Numbered from the stretch's first letter, positions 34,414 to 46,296 are shown. The stretch: 64,000 bases of DNA from Armatimonadota bacterium (GCA_031081675.1 JAVHLZ010000013.1:1-64000), one strand, 5' to 3'. Numbers and translations are program-made. The notes: generated from the sequence alone by a model not told the origin.

Positions 34414-35768
34414 GCGGGCTCGTCATCCGTAACGTGACCGTGGTGGACCCGCAGGGCAGCCGCACGGCGGTCCTGCCGGCCCACGACATCGTCGTCGCCG
34501 GCAACCGCATCGCCGACATCCGGCCGACGGCGCCGGGCGTGCCGGTGCCCCCGCCCGGCGATCAGGCCGGGGGTGCAGCCGAGGTCATCGATGGAACGGG
34601 TCTGGTGGCGCTGCCGGGGCTGATCAACTGCCACGCCCACGCCGCCATGGTCCTGTTCCGGGGCGCGGCCGAGGATGTCACCATCGAGGCGTGGTTCAAC
34701 GACCACATCTGGCCCATGGAGAGCAACCTCACTCCTGACGACGTCTACTGGGGGGCGCTGCTGGCCGCCGCCGAGATGATCCAGAGCGGCATCACCACCG
34801 TGGCCGACCACTACTTCCACATGGATCGGGTGGCCCAGGCGATGGCGGACGCCGGGCTGCGGGCGCACCTGGCGCCCACCATGTTCGGCCACAACCCCCG
34901 CCAGGAGCTGGACGCCGCCGCCGACTTCGCCGCCACCTGGAGTGGAGCCGCCGGCGGCCGGATCACGGCCTGGCTGGGGCCCCACGCGCCCTACACCTGC
35001 CCTCCGGACTTCCTCCGCGAGGTGGGCGGGGAGGCGCGCCGGCTGGGGCTGGGGGTCCACATCCATGTGTCGGAGACGGTGCAGCAGGTGCTGACCAGCC
35101 TGCAACGCCACCGGCGGACGCCCATCGGCGTGCTGGAAGACGCCGGGCTACTGGAGGTCCCGCTGCTGTGCGCCCACGCCGCCCACGCCACGCCCGAGGA
35201 CGTGACCCTGCTGGCGTCCAGCGGGGCCGGCGTGGCCCACTGTCCCAAGACGTTCCTCAAGCTGGCCGCCGGCATCGCGCCGGTGGTGGCGATGCGCCGC
35301 CACGGGATCCCGGTGGGGCTGGGCACCGACGGAGCCGCCAGCAACAACACCCTGGACATCGTCGAGCAGATGCGGCTGGCCGCGCTGCTGCAAAAGCACA
35401 CCCAGGGCGATCCCCGGGTGCTCACGGTGGACGAGGCGCTGGCCCTGGCCACCGGGGAAGGCGCGCGGGCTCTGCGGCAGGGAGAGACGCTGGGCCGGCT
35501 GGCGCCGGGCTTCCTGGCCGACATCATCCTGGTGCGCGTCGACGGGGTACACACCCGGCCGTCCCACGACCTGCGGGCGGCCCTGGTGTACGGCGTGCGC
35601 GCCAGCGACGTGGACACGGTCATCGTGGACGGGCGGGTGCTGATGCGGGGGCGGCGGCTGCTGACGGTGGATATCGAGCAGGCGCTGCGGGAAGCGCAGG
35701 ACCGGATGGCCCGCCTGGCCGAGCGGGGCCACGGCCGCCGGATGCACACCTACGACGTCAACGGGTGA
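34410..35768 (+). CDS. Amidohydrolase, adenosine/MTA/SAH deaminase-like (MtaD/TrzN group)
   Basis: A 452-aa amidohydrolase of the 5-methylthioadenosine/S-adenosylhomocysteine deaminase group. Motifs are [13 protein letters not shown] (His75, His77), LHHV-type [23 protein letters not shown] and [14 protein letters not shown], the last carrying the catalytic Asp. GTG start overlaps the preceding stop (GTGA). The family deaminates adenosine derivatives to inosine derivatives (or dechlorinates triazines), which fits upstream processing for the nucleoside hydrolases. It is followed after about 100 bp by the nucleoside hydrolase of the PTS segment. Confidence 0.85.
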   Translation: MSGLVIRNVTVVDPQGSRTAVLPAHDIVVAGNRIADIRPTAPGVPVPPPGDQAGGAAEVIDGTGLVALPGLINCHAHAAMVLFRGAAEDVTIEAWFNDHIWPMESNLTPDDVYWGALLAAAEMIQSGITTVADHYFHMDRVAQAMADAGLRAHLAPTMFGHNPRQELDAAADFAATWSGAAGGRITAWLGPHAPYTCPPDFLREVGGEARRLGLGVHIHVSETVQQVLTSLQRHRRTPIGVLEDAGLLEVPLLCAHAAHATPEDVTLLASSGAGVAHCPKTFLKLAAGIAPVVAMRRHGIPVGLGTDGAASNNTLDIVEQMRLAALLQKHTQGDPRVLTVDEALALATGEGARALRQGETLGRLAPGFLADIILVRVDGVHTRPSHDLRAALVYGVRASDVDTVIVDGRVLMRGRRLLTVDIEQALREAQDRMARLAERGHGRRMHTYDVNG

Positions 35769-35866
35769 AGGTCCGGGGAGAAGCGGGCGTGGTGGCGGTC
35801 ACCATGTCTGACGGGCCGCCTGCACTCCCCGGCCGCCAACGGGAAGAACGACAGGAGGCTGAGGGG

Positions 35867-36796
35867 ATGGTGCGGCGGTTCCTCATCGACACGGACACGG
35901 CCAGCGACGACGCGGTGGCGATCCTGATGGCCCACCGGTGGCCGGACGTGCAGGTGGACGCGGTCACCATCGTGGCCGGCAACGTGCCGGTGGAGATGGG
36001 CGCCCGCAACGCCGGCTACACCATCGAGCTGTGCGGGAAGGACACGCCGGTGTATGTGGGCTGCGACCGGCCGCTGATGCGCGAGCCCCGCTGGGCGTTT
36101 TTCTTCCACGGGCCGGACGGCATGGGCGGGATGAACTATCCCGCGCCGTCGCGCCCGCCGCAGCCCGAGCACGCCGTGGACGCCCTGATCCGGTTGATCC
36201 GGGCGCGGCCGGGCGAGTACACCCTGGTGACCCTGGGACCGTTGACCAACATCGCCCTGGCCCTGCGCCGCGCGCCGGAGATCGCCCGCCTGGTCCGCCA
36301 GTGCTACGTCATGGGCGGGGCGGCCTGCACCGTCGGCAACATCACTCCCGCGGCGGAGTACAACATCTGGGTGGATCCCGAGGCCGCCCGCATCGTCTTC
36401 CACTCGGGCATGCCCATCCTGATGGTGGGCTGGGAGCACTGCCGCGGCGAGGCGGCGTTCGACGATGCCGGGATGGAGGAGCTCCGCCGCCTGGGCACCC
36501 CCTACGCCCGCTTCGTCCTGGACTGCAACCGCACGGCCATCGAGGTGGCCCGCCGGTGGCTGGGCGATCCAGGGCTGACCCTGCCGGACCCGGTGACCAT
36601 GAGCATCGCCCTGGACCCGGCGGTGTGCATCTCCCGCAGCCGGCATTTCGTGGACGTGGAGACCGCCAGCGACCTCACCAGGGGCATGACGGTGGTGGAC
36701 CGCCACGGCGTGCTCAACCGGGATCCCAATGTGGAGGTGTGCTGGGCCATCGACGTCCGGCGGTGGAAGGACACACTGTATGCGACACTTCGCTGA
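35867..36796 (+). CDS. Nucleoside hydrolase family protein, copy 3 (variant active site)
   Basis: The start chosen is ATG 35867 (309 aa) with AGGAGG upstream; the open frame extends to 35168 inside the deaminase gene. The fold is clear: [13 protein letters not shown] at the N-terminus, [33 protein letters not shown]. Two sites differ from copies 1 and 2: DTDTASDD replaces DTDPGxDD, and the HDP motif reads [13 protein letters not shown], so the active-site His is Pro. The metal-binding Asp residues remain. It may act on another N-glycoside or on a phosphorylated substrate delivered by the adjacent PTS. Confidence 0.85.
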   Translation: MVRRFLIDTDTASDDAVAILMAHRWPDVQVDAVTIVAGNVPVEMGARNAGYTIELCGKDTPVYVGCDRPLMREPRWAFFFHGPDGMGGMNYPAPSRPPQPEHAVDALIRLIRARPGEYTLVTLGPLTNIALALRRAPEIARLVRQCYVMGGAACTVGNITPAAEYNIWVDPEAARIVFHSGMPILMVGWEHCRGEAAFDDAGMEELRRLGTPYARFVLDCNRTAIEVARRWLGDPGLTLPDPVTMSIALDPAVCISRSRHFVDVETASDLTRGMTVVDRHGVLNRDPNVEVCWAIDVRRWKDTLYATLR

Positions 36797-36827
36797 CATG
36801 TGGTCGCGGTGACACCGTGGGCGGACG

Positions 36828-37106
36828 ATGAAACGCCTGCGGCTGACAGTGGTCAACGAAGTGGGACTGCACGCCCGCCCGGCGGCGGTGTTCGTCTCCG
36901 AGGCGGCGCGGTTTGCCTCCCGGATTCGGGTGCGCAATGCGACCACCGACAGCGGGTGGGTGGACGCCAAGAGCATCCTCAGCGTCCTCACCCTGGGGGT
37001 GGAGCAGAACCACGAGATCGAGATCGCCGTGGAGGGGCCCGACGAGGACCAGGCGGCGGCGGCGCTGGAGCGGCTGGTTGCCTCCGACTTCGCCGGCAGG
37101 CTGTGA
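36828..37106 (+). CDS. PTS phosphocarrier protein HPr
   Basis: A 92-aa HPr. The active-site His15 lies in NEVGLHARPAAVFV and the second conserved segment DAKSILSVLTLGV carries Ser49, equivalent to the regulatory Ser46 of Gram-positive HPr. It accepts phosphate from EI (39596-41314) and passes it to EIIA, which follows by 67 bp. Its place between a nucleoside hydrolase and the EII genes shows a dedicated, self-contained PTS. Confidence 0.93.
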   Translation: MKRLRLTVVNEVGLHARPAAVFVSEAARFASRIRVRNATTDSGWVDAKSILSVLTLGVEQNHEIEIAVEGPDEDQAAAALERLVASDFAGRL

Positions 37107-37173
37107 GTGACCCCAGGCCCCCGTGCGCAGGAGGCCAGTCTGCGGACTCGAATGGACTGGGCCGGGACTCACC

Positions 37174-37677
37174 GTGGAGCGCGCGCTGTCCCTGTCCGAG
37201 TTGCTGCCCCCCGGCGCCATCCGGCTGGGCGTCTCCGCCCGCGACTGGCGGGAGGCCATCGCGGCCTGCGGGGAGGCGCTGGTGGCGGCAGGGATTACGA
37301 CGCCTGCCTACACGGCGGAGATGATCGCCACCGTCGAGCAGCTGGGCCCCTACATCGTCATCGCCCCGGGGATCGCCCTGGCCCACGCGCGGCCGTCGGC
37401 GGCGGTCCTGCGGCCCGGGCTGGCGTGGGTGACCCTGGCGGAGCCGGTCCCCTTCGGCCACCGGGAGAACGACCCGGTGGTCCTGGTGGTGGGGCTGGCG
37501 GCACCGGACAGCTCTTCCCACGTGCGGGCCCTGGCCACCCTGGCGGGATTGCTGGAAGACGGCCAGCGCCGACAGGCCCTGCTGGCCGCGCGGTCGGCCG
37601 AGCAGGTGCGCGCGATGATCAGTGCCTACGAACGGTCAACATCCGGCCTGGCAGGACCACAGGCCGCCGGCGGGTAA
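37174..37677 (+). CDS. PTS EIIA component (mannitol/fructose-ascorbate class, UlaC-like)
   Basis: The start chosen is GTG 37174 (167 aa), giving the UlaC-like beginning LSELLPPGAIRLGVSARDW; a longer frame from 37123 adds an unlikely N-terminus. The EIIA type 2 active site is PGIALAHARPS with phosphorylated His71. It takes phosphate from HPr and gives it to the EIIB that follows 11 bp later. Cytoplasmic. Confidence 0.88.
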   Translation: MERALSLSELLPPGAIRLGVSARDWREAIAACGEALVAAGITTPAYTAEMIATVEQLGPYIVIAPGIALAHARPSAAVLRPGLAWVTLAEPVPFGHRENDPVVLVVGLAAPDSSSHVRALATLAGLLEDGQRRQALLAARSAEQVRAMISAYERSTSGLAGPQAAGG

Positions 37678-37688
37678 GGAGAGAGGCG

Positions 37689-37967
37689 ATGCGCATTCTG
37701 GCGGTGTGCGGCATGGGGCTGGGCAGCGGGCTGCTGCTGCGCATGCAGGCGGAAAAGGCGCTGCGCCAGCTGGGGGTGGAGGCCGACCTGGAGGTGGCCG
37801 ACATCAACGTGGCCCGCGGCCTGGCCCAGAACGCCGACCTCATCATCACGTCCAAGGAACTGGCCGAGCAGCTGGGGCCGGTCCGGGCGCGGGTGGTGAC
37901 CATCACCAACTTCGTGGACCTGTCGGAGATGGTGGACAAACTGCGGGCGGCGCTGGCCCCCTCCTAG
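37689..37967 (+). CDS. PTS EIIB component (UlaB/SgaB-like)
   Basis: A 92-aa EIIB from ATG 37689 with GGAGAGAGG upstream. The phosphocysteine loop is VCGMGLGSGLLLRM with Cys7, as in ascorbate/galactitol-class IIB proteins. The longer frame from 37107 is not used. It phosphorylates the sugar bound by EIIC. Confidence 0.9.
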   Translation: MRILAVCGMGLGSGLLLRMQAEKALRQLGVEADLEVADINVARGLAQNADLIITSKELAEQLGPVRARVVTITNFVDLSEMVDKLRAALAPS

Positions 37968-38078
37968 GGGCGGGCCGGCGGCGCGGGGAGGGGGTGAGAG
38001 CGGCACGGCCTGCGGGCAGGTCACTGCGAGCCCCCGGGCGCGTCGGTCGCCCGGATGCGGGCCAGAGGGGGGAGAAGC

Positions 38079-39530
38079 ATGCAGGTGATCGTGGCCATCA
38101 TCAAGTTCTTCGTCGACGAGATCTTCAGCAAGCCCTACTACCTGGTGGGGCTGATGACCGCCGTGGGATTGATTGCCCTGCGGCGGCCCTGGAGCCAGGT
38201 GATCGGCGGCACCGTCAAGGCCACCATGGGGTTCCTGATCCTGGTGGTGGGGGCCGTCACCGTCATCAATGCCCTGGATCCTCTGGGCAAGCTGATCCTG
38301 GGCGCCACCGGAGCCCGCGGCGTGGTCCCCACCAACGAGGCCATCGTCGCGCTCGCCCAGCGGGAGTACGGGGCGCTGACGGCCTGGCTGATGTTCGTCG
38401 GCTTCTTCGCCAGCCTCCTGATCGCCCGGCTCACCAACCTCCGCTACGTCTTCCTCACCGGCCACCACATCTTCTACATGGCCACCATGCTGGCCGTGAT
38501 CCTGGTGACGGTGGGCATCGGCGGCACCGTGGCCGTCATCGTGGGGGCGTTTCTGCTGGGCACCATCATGGTCATCATGCCGGCCTTCGCCCACCCGTGG
38601 ATGCGGGCGGTCACCGGCGGCGAGAAGATCGCCATGGGCCACTTCGGCTCTCTGGGCTACATCGCCGGGGGCCTGATGGGCCAGCTGGTCACCCGGGTGA
38701 CCGGGCGCAAGGGCCGCAGCACCGAGGAGATTGAGTTCCCGGCCAGCCTGCGCTTCCTGCGGGAGCCCATGGTGGGCACCGCGGTGGCCATGTTCATCAT
38801 CTACCTGGTCTTCGCCCTGTGGTACCTCGCCCGGGTGGGAGCCGCCATGGCCATCAAGGGCGTGGGCCTGGCCGAAGGCACCACGGTGGCCGCGTACCTG
38901 ATGGCCCAGGTCCTCAACGCCCTGAACTTCGGCGTGGGCGTGGCGGTCATTCTGCTGGGCGTGCGCACCATCATCGGCGAGATCGTTCCGGCGTTTGCCG
39001 GCATCGCCGAGCGGGTGGTGCCCGGCGCCCTGCCGGCCCTGGACTGCCCGGTGGCGTTCCCTTACGCTCCCAATGCGGTCCTGATCGGCTTTCTCACCAG
39101 CGTGCTCGGCGGGCTGGTGAGCCTGGGGCTCATCGCCGTCTGGCTGGGCAGCGCCTGGGCGCTGGCGCTCATCCTGCCGGGCATGGTGCCCCACTTCTTC
39201 ACCGGCGGCACCGCCGGCGTGTTCGGCAACGCCACCGGCGGCCGGTGGGGGGCCGCGTGGGGCGGATTCGCCAACGGCGTGCTGATCACGTTCCTGCCGG
39301 CATTCCTGCTGAAGGTCCTGGGAGCGCTGGGGTTCGCCAACACCACCTTCGGCGACACCGACTTTGCCTGGTACGGCATCGTGGTGGGCAACCTGGCCCG
39401 GAGCATTGGCATCATCGGAGTGGTGGTGGCAGCCCTGGTCCTGATCGCCCTGGCCAGCTGGTTCCAGCGGGCCTACGTGGAGCGAGGCTGGTCGCCGGTG
39501 AAGGCATCGGCAGGCGGCCGGTCGAAGTAG
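38079..39530 (+). CDS. PTS EIIC component, UlaA/SgaT family
   Basis: A 483-aa membrane transporter from ATG 38079 (GGGGGGAGA upstream). About ten or eleven hydrophobic segments, with the family stretches GHHIFYMATMLAV, GGEKIAMGHFGSLGY and FPYAPNAVLIGF. UlaA (465 aa) moves L-ascorbate in a phosphotransfer-coupled way. The usual ascorbate-catabolic partners (UlaG lactonase, UlaD, UlaE, UlaF) are absent here, and the neighbours are a nucleoside hydrolase and a deaminase, so the substrate is probably something else, perhaps a pentose or nucleoside. Confidence 0.9.
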   Translation: MQVIVAIIKFFVDEIFSKPYYLVGLMTAVGLIALRRPWSQVIGGTVKATMGFLILVVGAVTVINALDPLGKLILGATGARGVVPTNEAIVALAQREYGALTAWLMFVGFFASLLIARLTNLRYVFLTGHHIFYMATMLAVILVTVGIGGTVAVIVGAFLLGTIMVIMPAFAHPWMRAVTGGEKIAMGHFGSLGYIAGGLMGQLVTRVTGRKGRSTEEIEFPASLRFLREPMVGTAVAMFIIYLVFALWYLARVGAAMAIKGVGLAEGTTVAAYLMAQVLNALNFGVGVAVILLGVRTIIGEIVPAFAGIAERVVPGALPALDCPVAFPYAPNAVLIGFLTSVLGGLVSLGLIAVWLGSAWALALILPGMVPHFFTGGTAGVFGNATGGRWGAAWGGFANGVLITFLPAFLLKVLGALGFANTTFGDTDFAWYGIVVGNLARSIGIIGVVVAALVLIALASWFQRAYVERGWSPVKASAGGRSK

Positions 39531-39595
39531 CAGGGAGGCTGGATGCGGCGCCGGCGGCCGCGGCCGCCGGCGCCGCCGCATGCCACTGATCCTGC

Positions 39596-41314
39596 GTGTC
39601 TTCCTCCCGCACCCTCACCGGCATCGCCGCCGCCCCGGGACTGGCCTCGGGGCCGGCCGTGCTGTGGGAAGAGGTGCCCGTGGAGATTCCCCGCCGGACC
39701 GGCTGCCGGCCGGAGGACGAGCGCGCGCGCCTGGACGCCGCCCGGGCCGCCGCCCGGGACCAGATCCGCCGGCTGCGGGAGAAGGTGGCGACGGAGGCGG
39801 GGCCGGCGGAGGCGGCCATCTTCGACGCCCACCTGCTGTTCCTGGACGACAGCGCCCTGCTGGGCCTGGTCCAGGCCGCGCTGGAGAGGGGCGTCAACGC
39901 CGAGGCGGCCTGGATGGACGCGGTGGAGCACTTCGCCCGCCAGCTGCAGCAGCTGCCCGATCCGACCCTGCGGGCCCGGGCGGCTGACGTGCGCGACGTG
40001 GGCTGGCGCGTGCTGGACCACCTGCTGGGGCGGCAGCGGGCCGGGCCGCTGCCGGCGGCCCCGGCGGTGATCGTCGCCCGTGACCTGGCACCTTCCCAGC
40101 TGGCCGCGCTGGACGTGGCGCGGGTGCGGGCCTTCTGCACCGCCGAGGGCGGCCCCACCTCCCACACCGCCATCCTGGCCCGCGCGTGGGGCAAACCGGC
40201 GGTGGTCGGCATCGGCCCGGCGATCCTGCAGGTGCGTGAGGGGACCCGGCTGCTGGTGGACGGGACGCGCGGCCAGGTGGTGGTGGACCCGGATGCGGCC
40301 GCGGTGGAGGAGTTCGCCGCGCGCGAGGCGGCCGACAGCCGCCGCCGGCAGGACGAGGTGCGGGCGGCCGCAGAGCCCGCCCGCACCCGCGACGGCCGCC
40401 GGGTCGAGGTGGTGGCCAACGTGGGCGCCGTCGAGGAGGCGGCCGAGGCGTTGCGCCAGGGCGCCGAAGGCATCGGCCTGGTGCGGACCGAGTTTCTGTA
40501 CCTCAACCGCCGGACCCCTCCCTCCGAGGAGGAGCAGCTGGCCGCCTACCGGGCCATCCTGGAGGTCATGGGCACCCGGCCGGTGGTGATCCGCACCCTG
40601 GACATCGGCGGAGACAAGCCCCTGCCCTACCTCCCGATGCCCGCCGAAGCCAACCCCTTTCTGGGCTGGCGGGCCATCCGGATCAGCCTGCAGCGGCCGG
40701 ACCTGTTCCTGCCCCAGCTGCGGGCGCTGCTGCGGGCGAGCCCGGGCCACGACCTGCGCATCATGTTCCCCCTGATCGCCACTCCCGACGAGCTGCGCCG
40801 GGCCCAGGCGGCGCTGGCCCAGGCGGCCCAGGAGGTCCGCGCCGCCGGTCATCCGGTGGCCGAGCGCGTCCAGGTGGGGATGATGGTGGAGGTGCCGTCG
40901 GCGGCGATTCTGGCGGACATCTTTGCCCGGGAAGTCGACTTCTTCTCCATCGGGACCAACGACCTGACCCAGTACACCCTGGCCGCCGACCGGGGCAACG
41001 AGAGGGTGGCCGCGCTGGGCGACGCCATCCACCCGGCGGTCCTGCGCCAGATCCAGCGGGTGATCGAGGAGGGACACGCAGCCGGCCGGTGGGTCGGCCT
41101 CTGCGGAGAGCTGGCCGGGGATCCTGAGGCCATCCCGATCCTGCTGGGGCTGGGGCTGGACGAGTTCAGCATGGCCCCCCAGGCGATCCCCGCGGCCAAG
41201 GCCGTCATTCGCCGGTGGTCGCTGGATGTGGCCCGCGACCTCGCCCGGCGCGCCCTGCAGATGGATTCGGCGGAGGCGGTGCGCGCTCTGGTGCGGCAGA
41301 CGCCCCCGGCCTGA
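39596..41314 (+). CDS. ptsI: PTS enzyme I (phosphoenolpyruvate-protein phosphotransferase)
   Basis: A 572-aa enzyme I, the normal length for the family. The phosphohistidine is His190 in GGPTSHTAILAR; the PEP-binding C-terminal barrel shows RTEFLYLNR, RTLDIGGDKPLPYLP, FFSIGTNDLTQYTLAADRGN and CGELAGDP. It autophosphorylates from PEP and passes phosphate to the HPr at 36828. GTG start. It is the last gene of the PTS operon and converges with the HtrA-like gene. Confidence 0.95.
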   Translation: MSSSRTLTGIAAAPGLASGPAVLWEEVPVEIPRRTGCRPEDERARLDAARAAARDQIRRLREKVATEAGPAEAAIFDAHLLFLDDSALLGLVQAALERGVNAEAAWMDAVEHFARQLQQLPDPTLRARAADVRDVGWRVLDHLLGRQRAGPLPAAPAVIVARDLAPSQLAALDVARVRAFCTAEGGPTSHTAILARAWGKPAVVGIGPAILQVREGTRLLVDGTRGQVVVDPDAAAVEEFAAREAADSRRRQDEVRAAAEPARTRDGRRVEVVANVGAVEEAAEALRQGAEGIGLVRTEFLYLNRRTPPSEEEQLAAYRAILEVMGTRPVVIRTLDIGGDKPLPYLPMPAEANPFLGWRAIRISLQRPDLFLPQLRALLRASPGHDLRIMFPLIATPDELRRAQAALAQAAQEVRAAGHPVAERVQVGMMVEVPSAAILADIFAREVDFFSIGTNDLTQYTLAADRGNERVAALGDAIHPAVLRQIQRVIEEGHAAGRWVGLCGELAGDPEAIPILLGLGLDEFSMAPQAIPAAKAVIRRWSLDVARDLARRALQMDSAEAVRALVRQTPPA

Positions 41315-41417
41315 GTCCCGGAGGTGAGCCCCGCGGCGTGGCGTGACAACGGGTACGGGGCCGCCGCGCAGGCCTTTCCTCCGGGCCCGGAGGCCCGCCA
41401 CCGGCCCGGGCGCCTCC

Positions 41418-42437
41418 TTACAGGTCGTCGGGCAGCTCGGTGGGCACCGCCACCACCGACAGGCGCCTGCCATCCCGCAGGATCTCCAGCTCCAGGGACT
41501 GGCCCACGGGGTGGCGGCCCAGGATCCGCTGAAGATCGTCCGGGGAGGCGGTAGGCGTCTGCCCTGCCCGCAGGATCACGTCGCCCGGCCGCAGGCCGGC
41601 CGCCTCGGCCGCGGTCCCCGGCTGGACCTCCACCACGCGTACGGCCGCCGCCGGCGCGGGCCCGCCAGCGCCCGGCGGCAGGCGGACCGCCTGCCCGGCC
41701 ACGCCCAGGTAGCTGCGCCGCACGCGACCGTCGCGAATCAGCTGGCCGGCCACCCAGCGGGCGGTGTTGCTGGGGATGGCGAAGCAGATGCCCTGGGATC
41801 CCAGGATGATGGCGGTGTTGATGCCCACCACCCGTCCCCGGAAGTCCACGAGGGGCCCGCCGGAGCTGCCGGGGTTGAGAGCCGCGTCGGTCTGGATGAC
41901 GTTCTCGATGAGCCGGCCGGTCTGGGCCCGCAGGGTGCGCCCCAGGGCGCTCACGACCCCGGTGGTGACCGTCGCCTGGAACCCCAGCGGGTTGCCGATG
42001 GCGATCACCAGCTGGCCGACCCGCAGCGCGGACGAGTCTCCCAGCTCCGCGCAGGGCAGTCCCGTGCCCGGGACGCGCACCACGGCCAGGTCGGTGTGGG
42101 GGTCATCGCCGACCAGCTCGGCGATCATCTCCTGTCCGTCGGGCAGGCGGACCTCGATCCGGTCGGCTCCCCGCACCACGTGGCTGTTGGTCAGGATGTA
42201 GCCGTCGGGGGCGATGAGGACGCCGCTGCCGGCGCCGCGCATCTCCGGCAGGCCGCGCCGGCGCCAGGGATCCGGAGCCCGGCGGGCCATCCCCACGCTG
42301 ACCACCGCCGGACCGACGAGCTCCACCGCGGCCACCACGGCGCGGGAGTAGGCATCCAGGGCTTCCCCGTCGTCCACCTGGCGGCCGGGGGACGGCTGGT
42401 GCGCGTCGTCGGTGAAAGCTAACGGTACGATCCGCAC
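41418..42437 (-). CDS. HtrA/DegP-type serine protease, no signal peptide
   Basis: A 339-aa trypsin-like protease with a C-terminal PDZ domain. The triad is visible: His in LTNSHVVRG, Asp in PHTDLAVVRV and Ser in NPGSSGGPLVD. The PDZ domain follows from about residue 245 (RSYLGVAGQAVRLP to the end). Unlike DegP/DegQ, no signal peptide or transmembrane anchor precedes the catalytic domain, so it may act in the cytoplasm or use another route. Family members degrade or refold damaged proteins. Confidence 0.87.
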   Translation of the reverse strand: MRIVPLAFTDDAHQPSPGRQVDDGEALDAYSRAVVAAVELVGPAVVSVGMARRAPDPWRRRGLPEMRGAGSGVLIAPDGYILTNSHVVRGADRIEVRLPDGQEMIAELVGDDPHTDLAVVRVPGTGLPCAELGDSSALRVGQLVIAIGNPLGFQATVTTGVVSALGRTLRAQTGRLIENVIQTDAALNPGSSGGPLVDFRGRVVGINTAIILGSQGICFAIPSNTARWVAGQLIRDGRVRRSYLGVAGQAVRLPPGAGGPAPAAAVRVVEVQPGTAAEAAGLRPGDVILRAGQTPTASPDDLQRILGRHPVGQSLELEILRDGRRLSVVAVPTELPDDL

Positions 42438-42585
42438 CCTGTCACCTCCACACCCGTCTTAACGCGGGGCGTCGTCGCGCTATTCCGTGGCATTGCGCCC
42501 GACGCCACAGGGAGGGTCCCCGGTGGCAGTCGGCCCGCGCCGGCCCTCCCCCCGTGATCCGACCCGGCTATACCATCGGGAAATT

Positions 42586-42598
42586 GGGGTCAGACCCC
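42586..42598. repeat. Dispersed palindrome GGGGTCWGACCCC, copy 2
   Basis: In the 220-bp gap between the HtrA-like and M23 genes, GGGGTCAGACCCC is flanked by AAATT. The reverse complement matches the copy at 5214-5226 including the adjacent A/T run. No gene is seen in this gap. Confidence 0.55.
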
Positions 42599-42657
42599 GA
42601 TGTCGCGTCTGCGGCGGCGAGGGGCGATGCCGGAGGAACGGGCCTGCTGGCCGGCGC

Positions 42658-43596
42658 CTAGTCCCGCTGTTCCTCTTCCACCGCTACTCGCTCGCTGACC
42701 AGGACGGGCACGCCGCCCTCCACCCGGTACTCCCGCACCACCCGCCGACGCAACCCGCCCCACGCCGTGACCACCTCTTCCCGTCGCGCCACCAGCCGGC
42801 CCCCGCGGAAGGTGTCCACGGTGCGGACGACGGTGTCGCCTTCCACGACGACCGACTCGACGGTCGTCGGCCCCTCCGATCGGCCCCCCGCCGGGCCGGA
42901 CCGGCTGCTGGCGGACGTCGCAGCGGGTCCCGGAACCGGAGGCCGACCTGCCAGGTAGGGCGACGGGTCCACCGCCCGCCCCCGGACCCGGATCTCAAAG
43001 TGCAGGTGGGACCCGCTGCACCGGCCCGTGCACCCCACCCGGGCGATGGGCTGCCCCGCGCGCACCGCGTCTCCCGCCCGCACCAGCAGCGACGACAGGT
43101 GGCCGTACAGGGTCTGCAGACCATCCCCGTGGTCGACGATCACGGTGAGCCCGTAGGCGTAGTACCACCCCGCGTGGGCCACGCGCCCGGCCCGCGCCGC
43201 CACCACGGGCGCGCCGTGCTCTCCCGCGATGTCGACCCCGTCGTGGCGGGCGCCGCCCCGCGCGCCGAAGCCCGACAGGACCTCCCCGCGTAGCGGCCAC
43301 ACAAAGTCCGCCGGCGCGGTCCCGCGGTCGGGCGGGAGGCGCGCCGGGACCGGGATGGCCAGCCGCTGGCCGACATAGATCCGGTGGGGGTCGGACAGGC
43401 CGTTGGCGCGGACGATGGCCTCCACCGTGACCCCGTACCGGCGGGCGATGCTCCACAGGGTGTCCCCGGGACGCACGACCACGGTGATCAGGTAGACCGC
43501 AGGCGGGGAAGCGGGCTGGGCGCGAAGGCCCGCCGGGGCCAGCAGGATCACCAGCGCCGACGCCGCCACCGCGAGGCCCGCGCGGTACGACCTCAT
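42658..43596 (-). CDS. Exported LysM / M23 peptidoglycan endopeptidase
   Basis: The start chosen is ATG 43596 (312 aa) with GTGGAGGCGG upstream. A signal peptide (1-27) is followed by one LysM domain (VVRPGDTLWSIARRYG, IYVGQRLAIP) and a peptidase family M23 domain with the zinc ligands in RHDGVDIAGEHGAP and GSHLHFEIRV. The C-terminal 100 residues are a charged beta-rich extension (YREYVEGG-like RRRVVREYRVEGG). It probably cleaves peptidoglycan cross-links outside the cell. Divergent from PBP1A, a fitting partner in wall remodelling. Confidence 0.9.
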   Translation of the reverse strand: MRSYRAGLAVAASALVILLAPAGLRAQPASPPAVYLITVVVRPGDTLWSIARRYGVTVEAIVRANGLSDPHRIYVGQRLAIPVPARLPPDRGTAPADFVWPLRGEVLSGFGARGGARHDGVDIAGEHGAPVVAARAGRVAHAGWYYAYGLTVIVDHGDGLQTLYGHLSSLLVRAGDAVRAGQPIARVGCTGRCSGSHLHFEIRVRGRAVDPSPYLAGRPPVPGPAATSASSRSGPAGGRSEGPTTVESVVVEGDTVVRTVDTFRGGRLVARREEVVTAWGGLRRRVVREYRVEGGVPVLVSERVAVEEEQRD

Positions 43597-43765
43597 CCGT
43601 CCGCCTCCACCCACTCCCATGCCCGCGCCCGGCCGACCCCACACCCGCCGGTCTACGAGGGTCAGAAGAGGGGGCACATCCGCTGCGGAGGCGCAGGCCC
43701 CGGTACGGCCGGGCCCCCCGCGGCAGGCGGCCGCGGGCGACCGGCGAACTACCACCCAGCGTCCG

Positions 43766-46261
<2,496 letters not shown>

Positions 46262-46274
46262 CGCACAGACGACT

Positions 46275-46296
46275 GGGGGCCGGCTCCCCGGCCCCC
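46275..46296 (+). terminator. Hairpin downstream of PBP1A gene
   Basis: Perfect 9-bp stem (GGGGGCCGG/CCGGCCCCC) with 4-nt loop CTCC, followed by a pyrimidine-rich stretch, in the gap between convergent genes. Confidence 0.6.

Noticed and set aside
37174-39530. PTS as an L-ascorbate utilisation system (ulaABC)
   Set aside because: No UlaG/UlaD/UlaE/UlaF-type genes nearby, and the neighbours are a nucleoside hydrolase and a deaminase. The family name alone does not fix the substrate.
43619-43765. Longer N-terminus for PBP1A from ATG 43619
   Set aside because: It has no RBS and adds Arg/Pro/Thr low-complexity sequence; kept only as an alternative.
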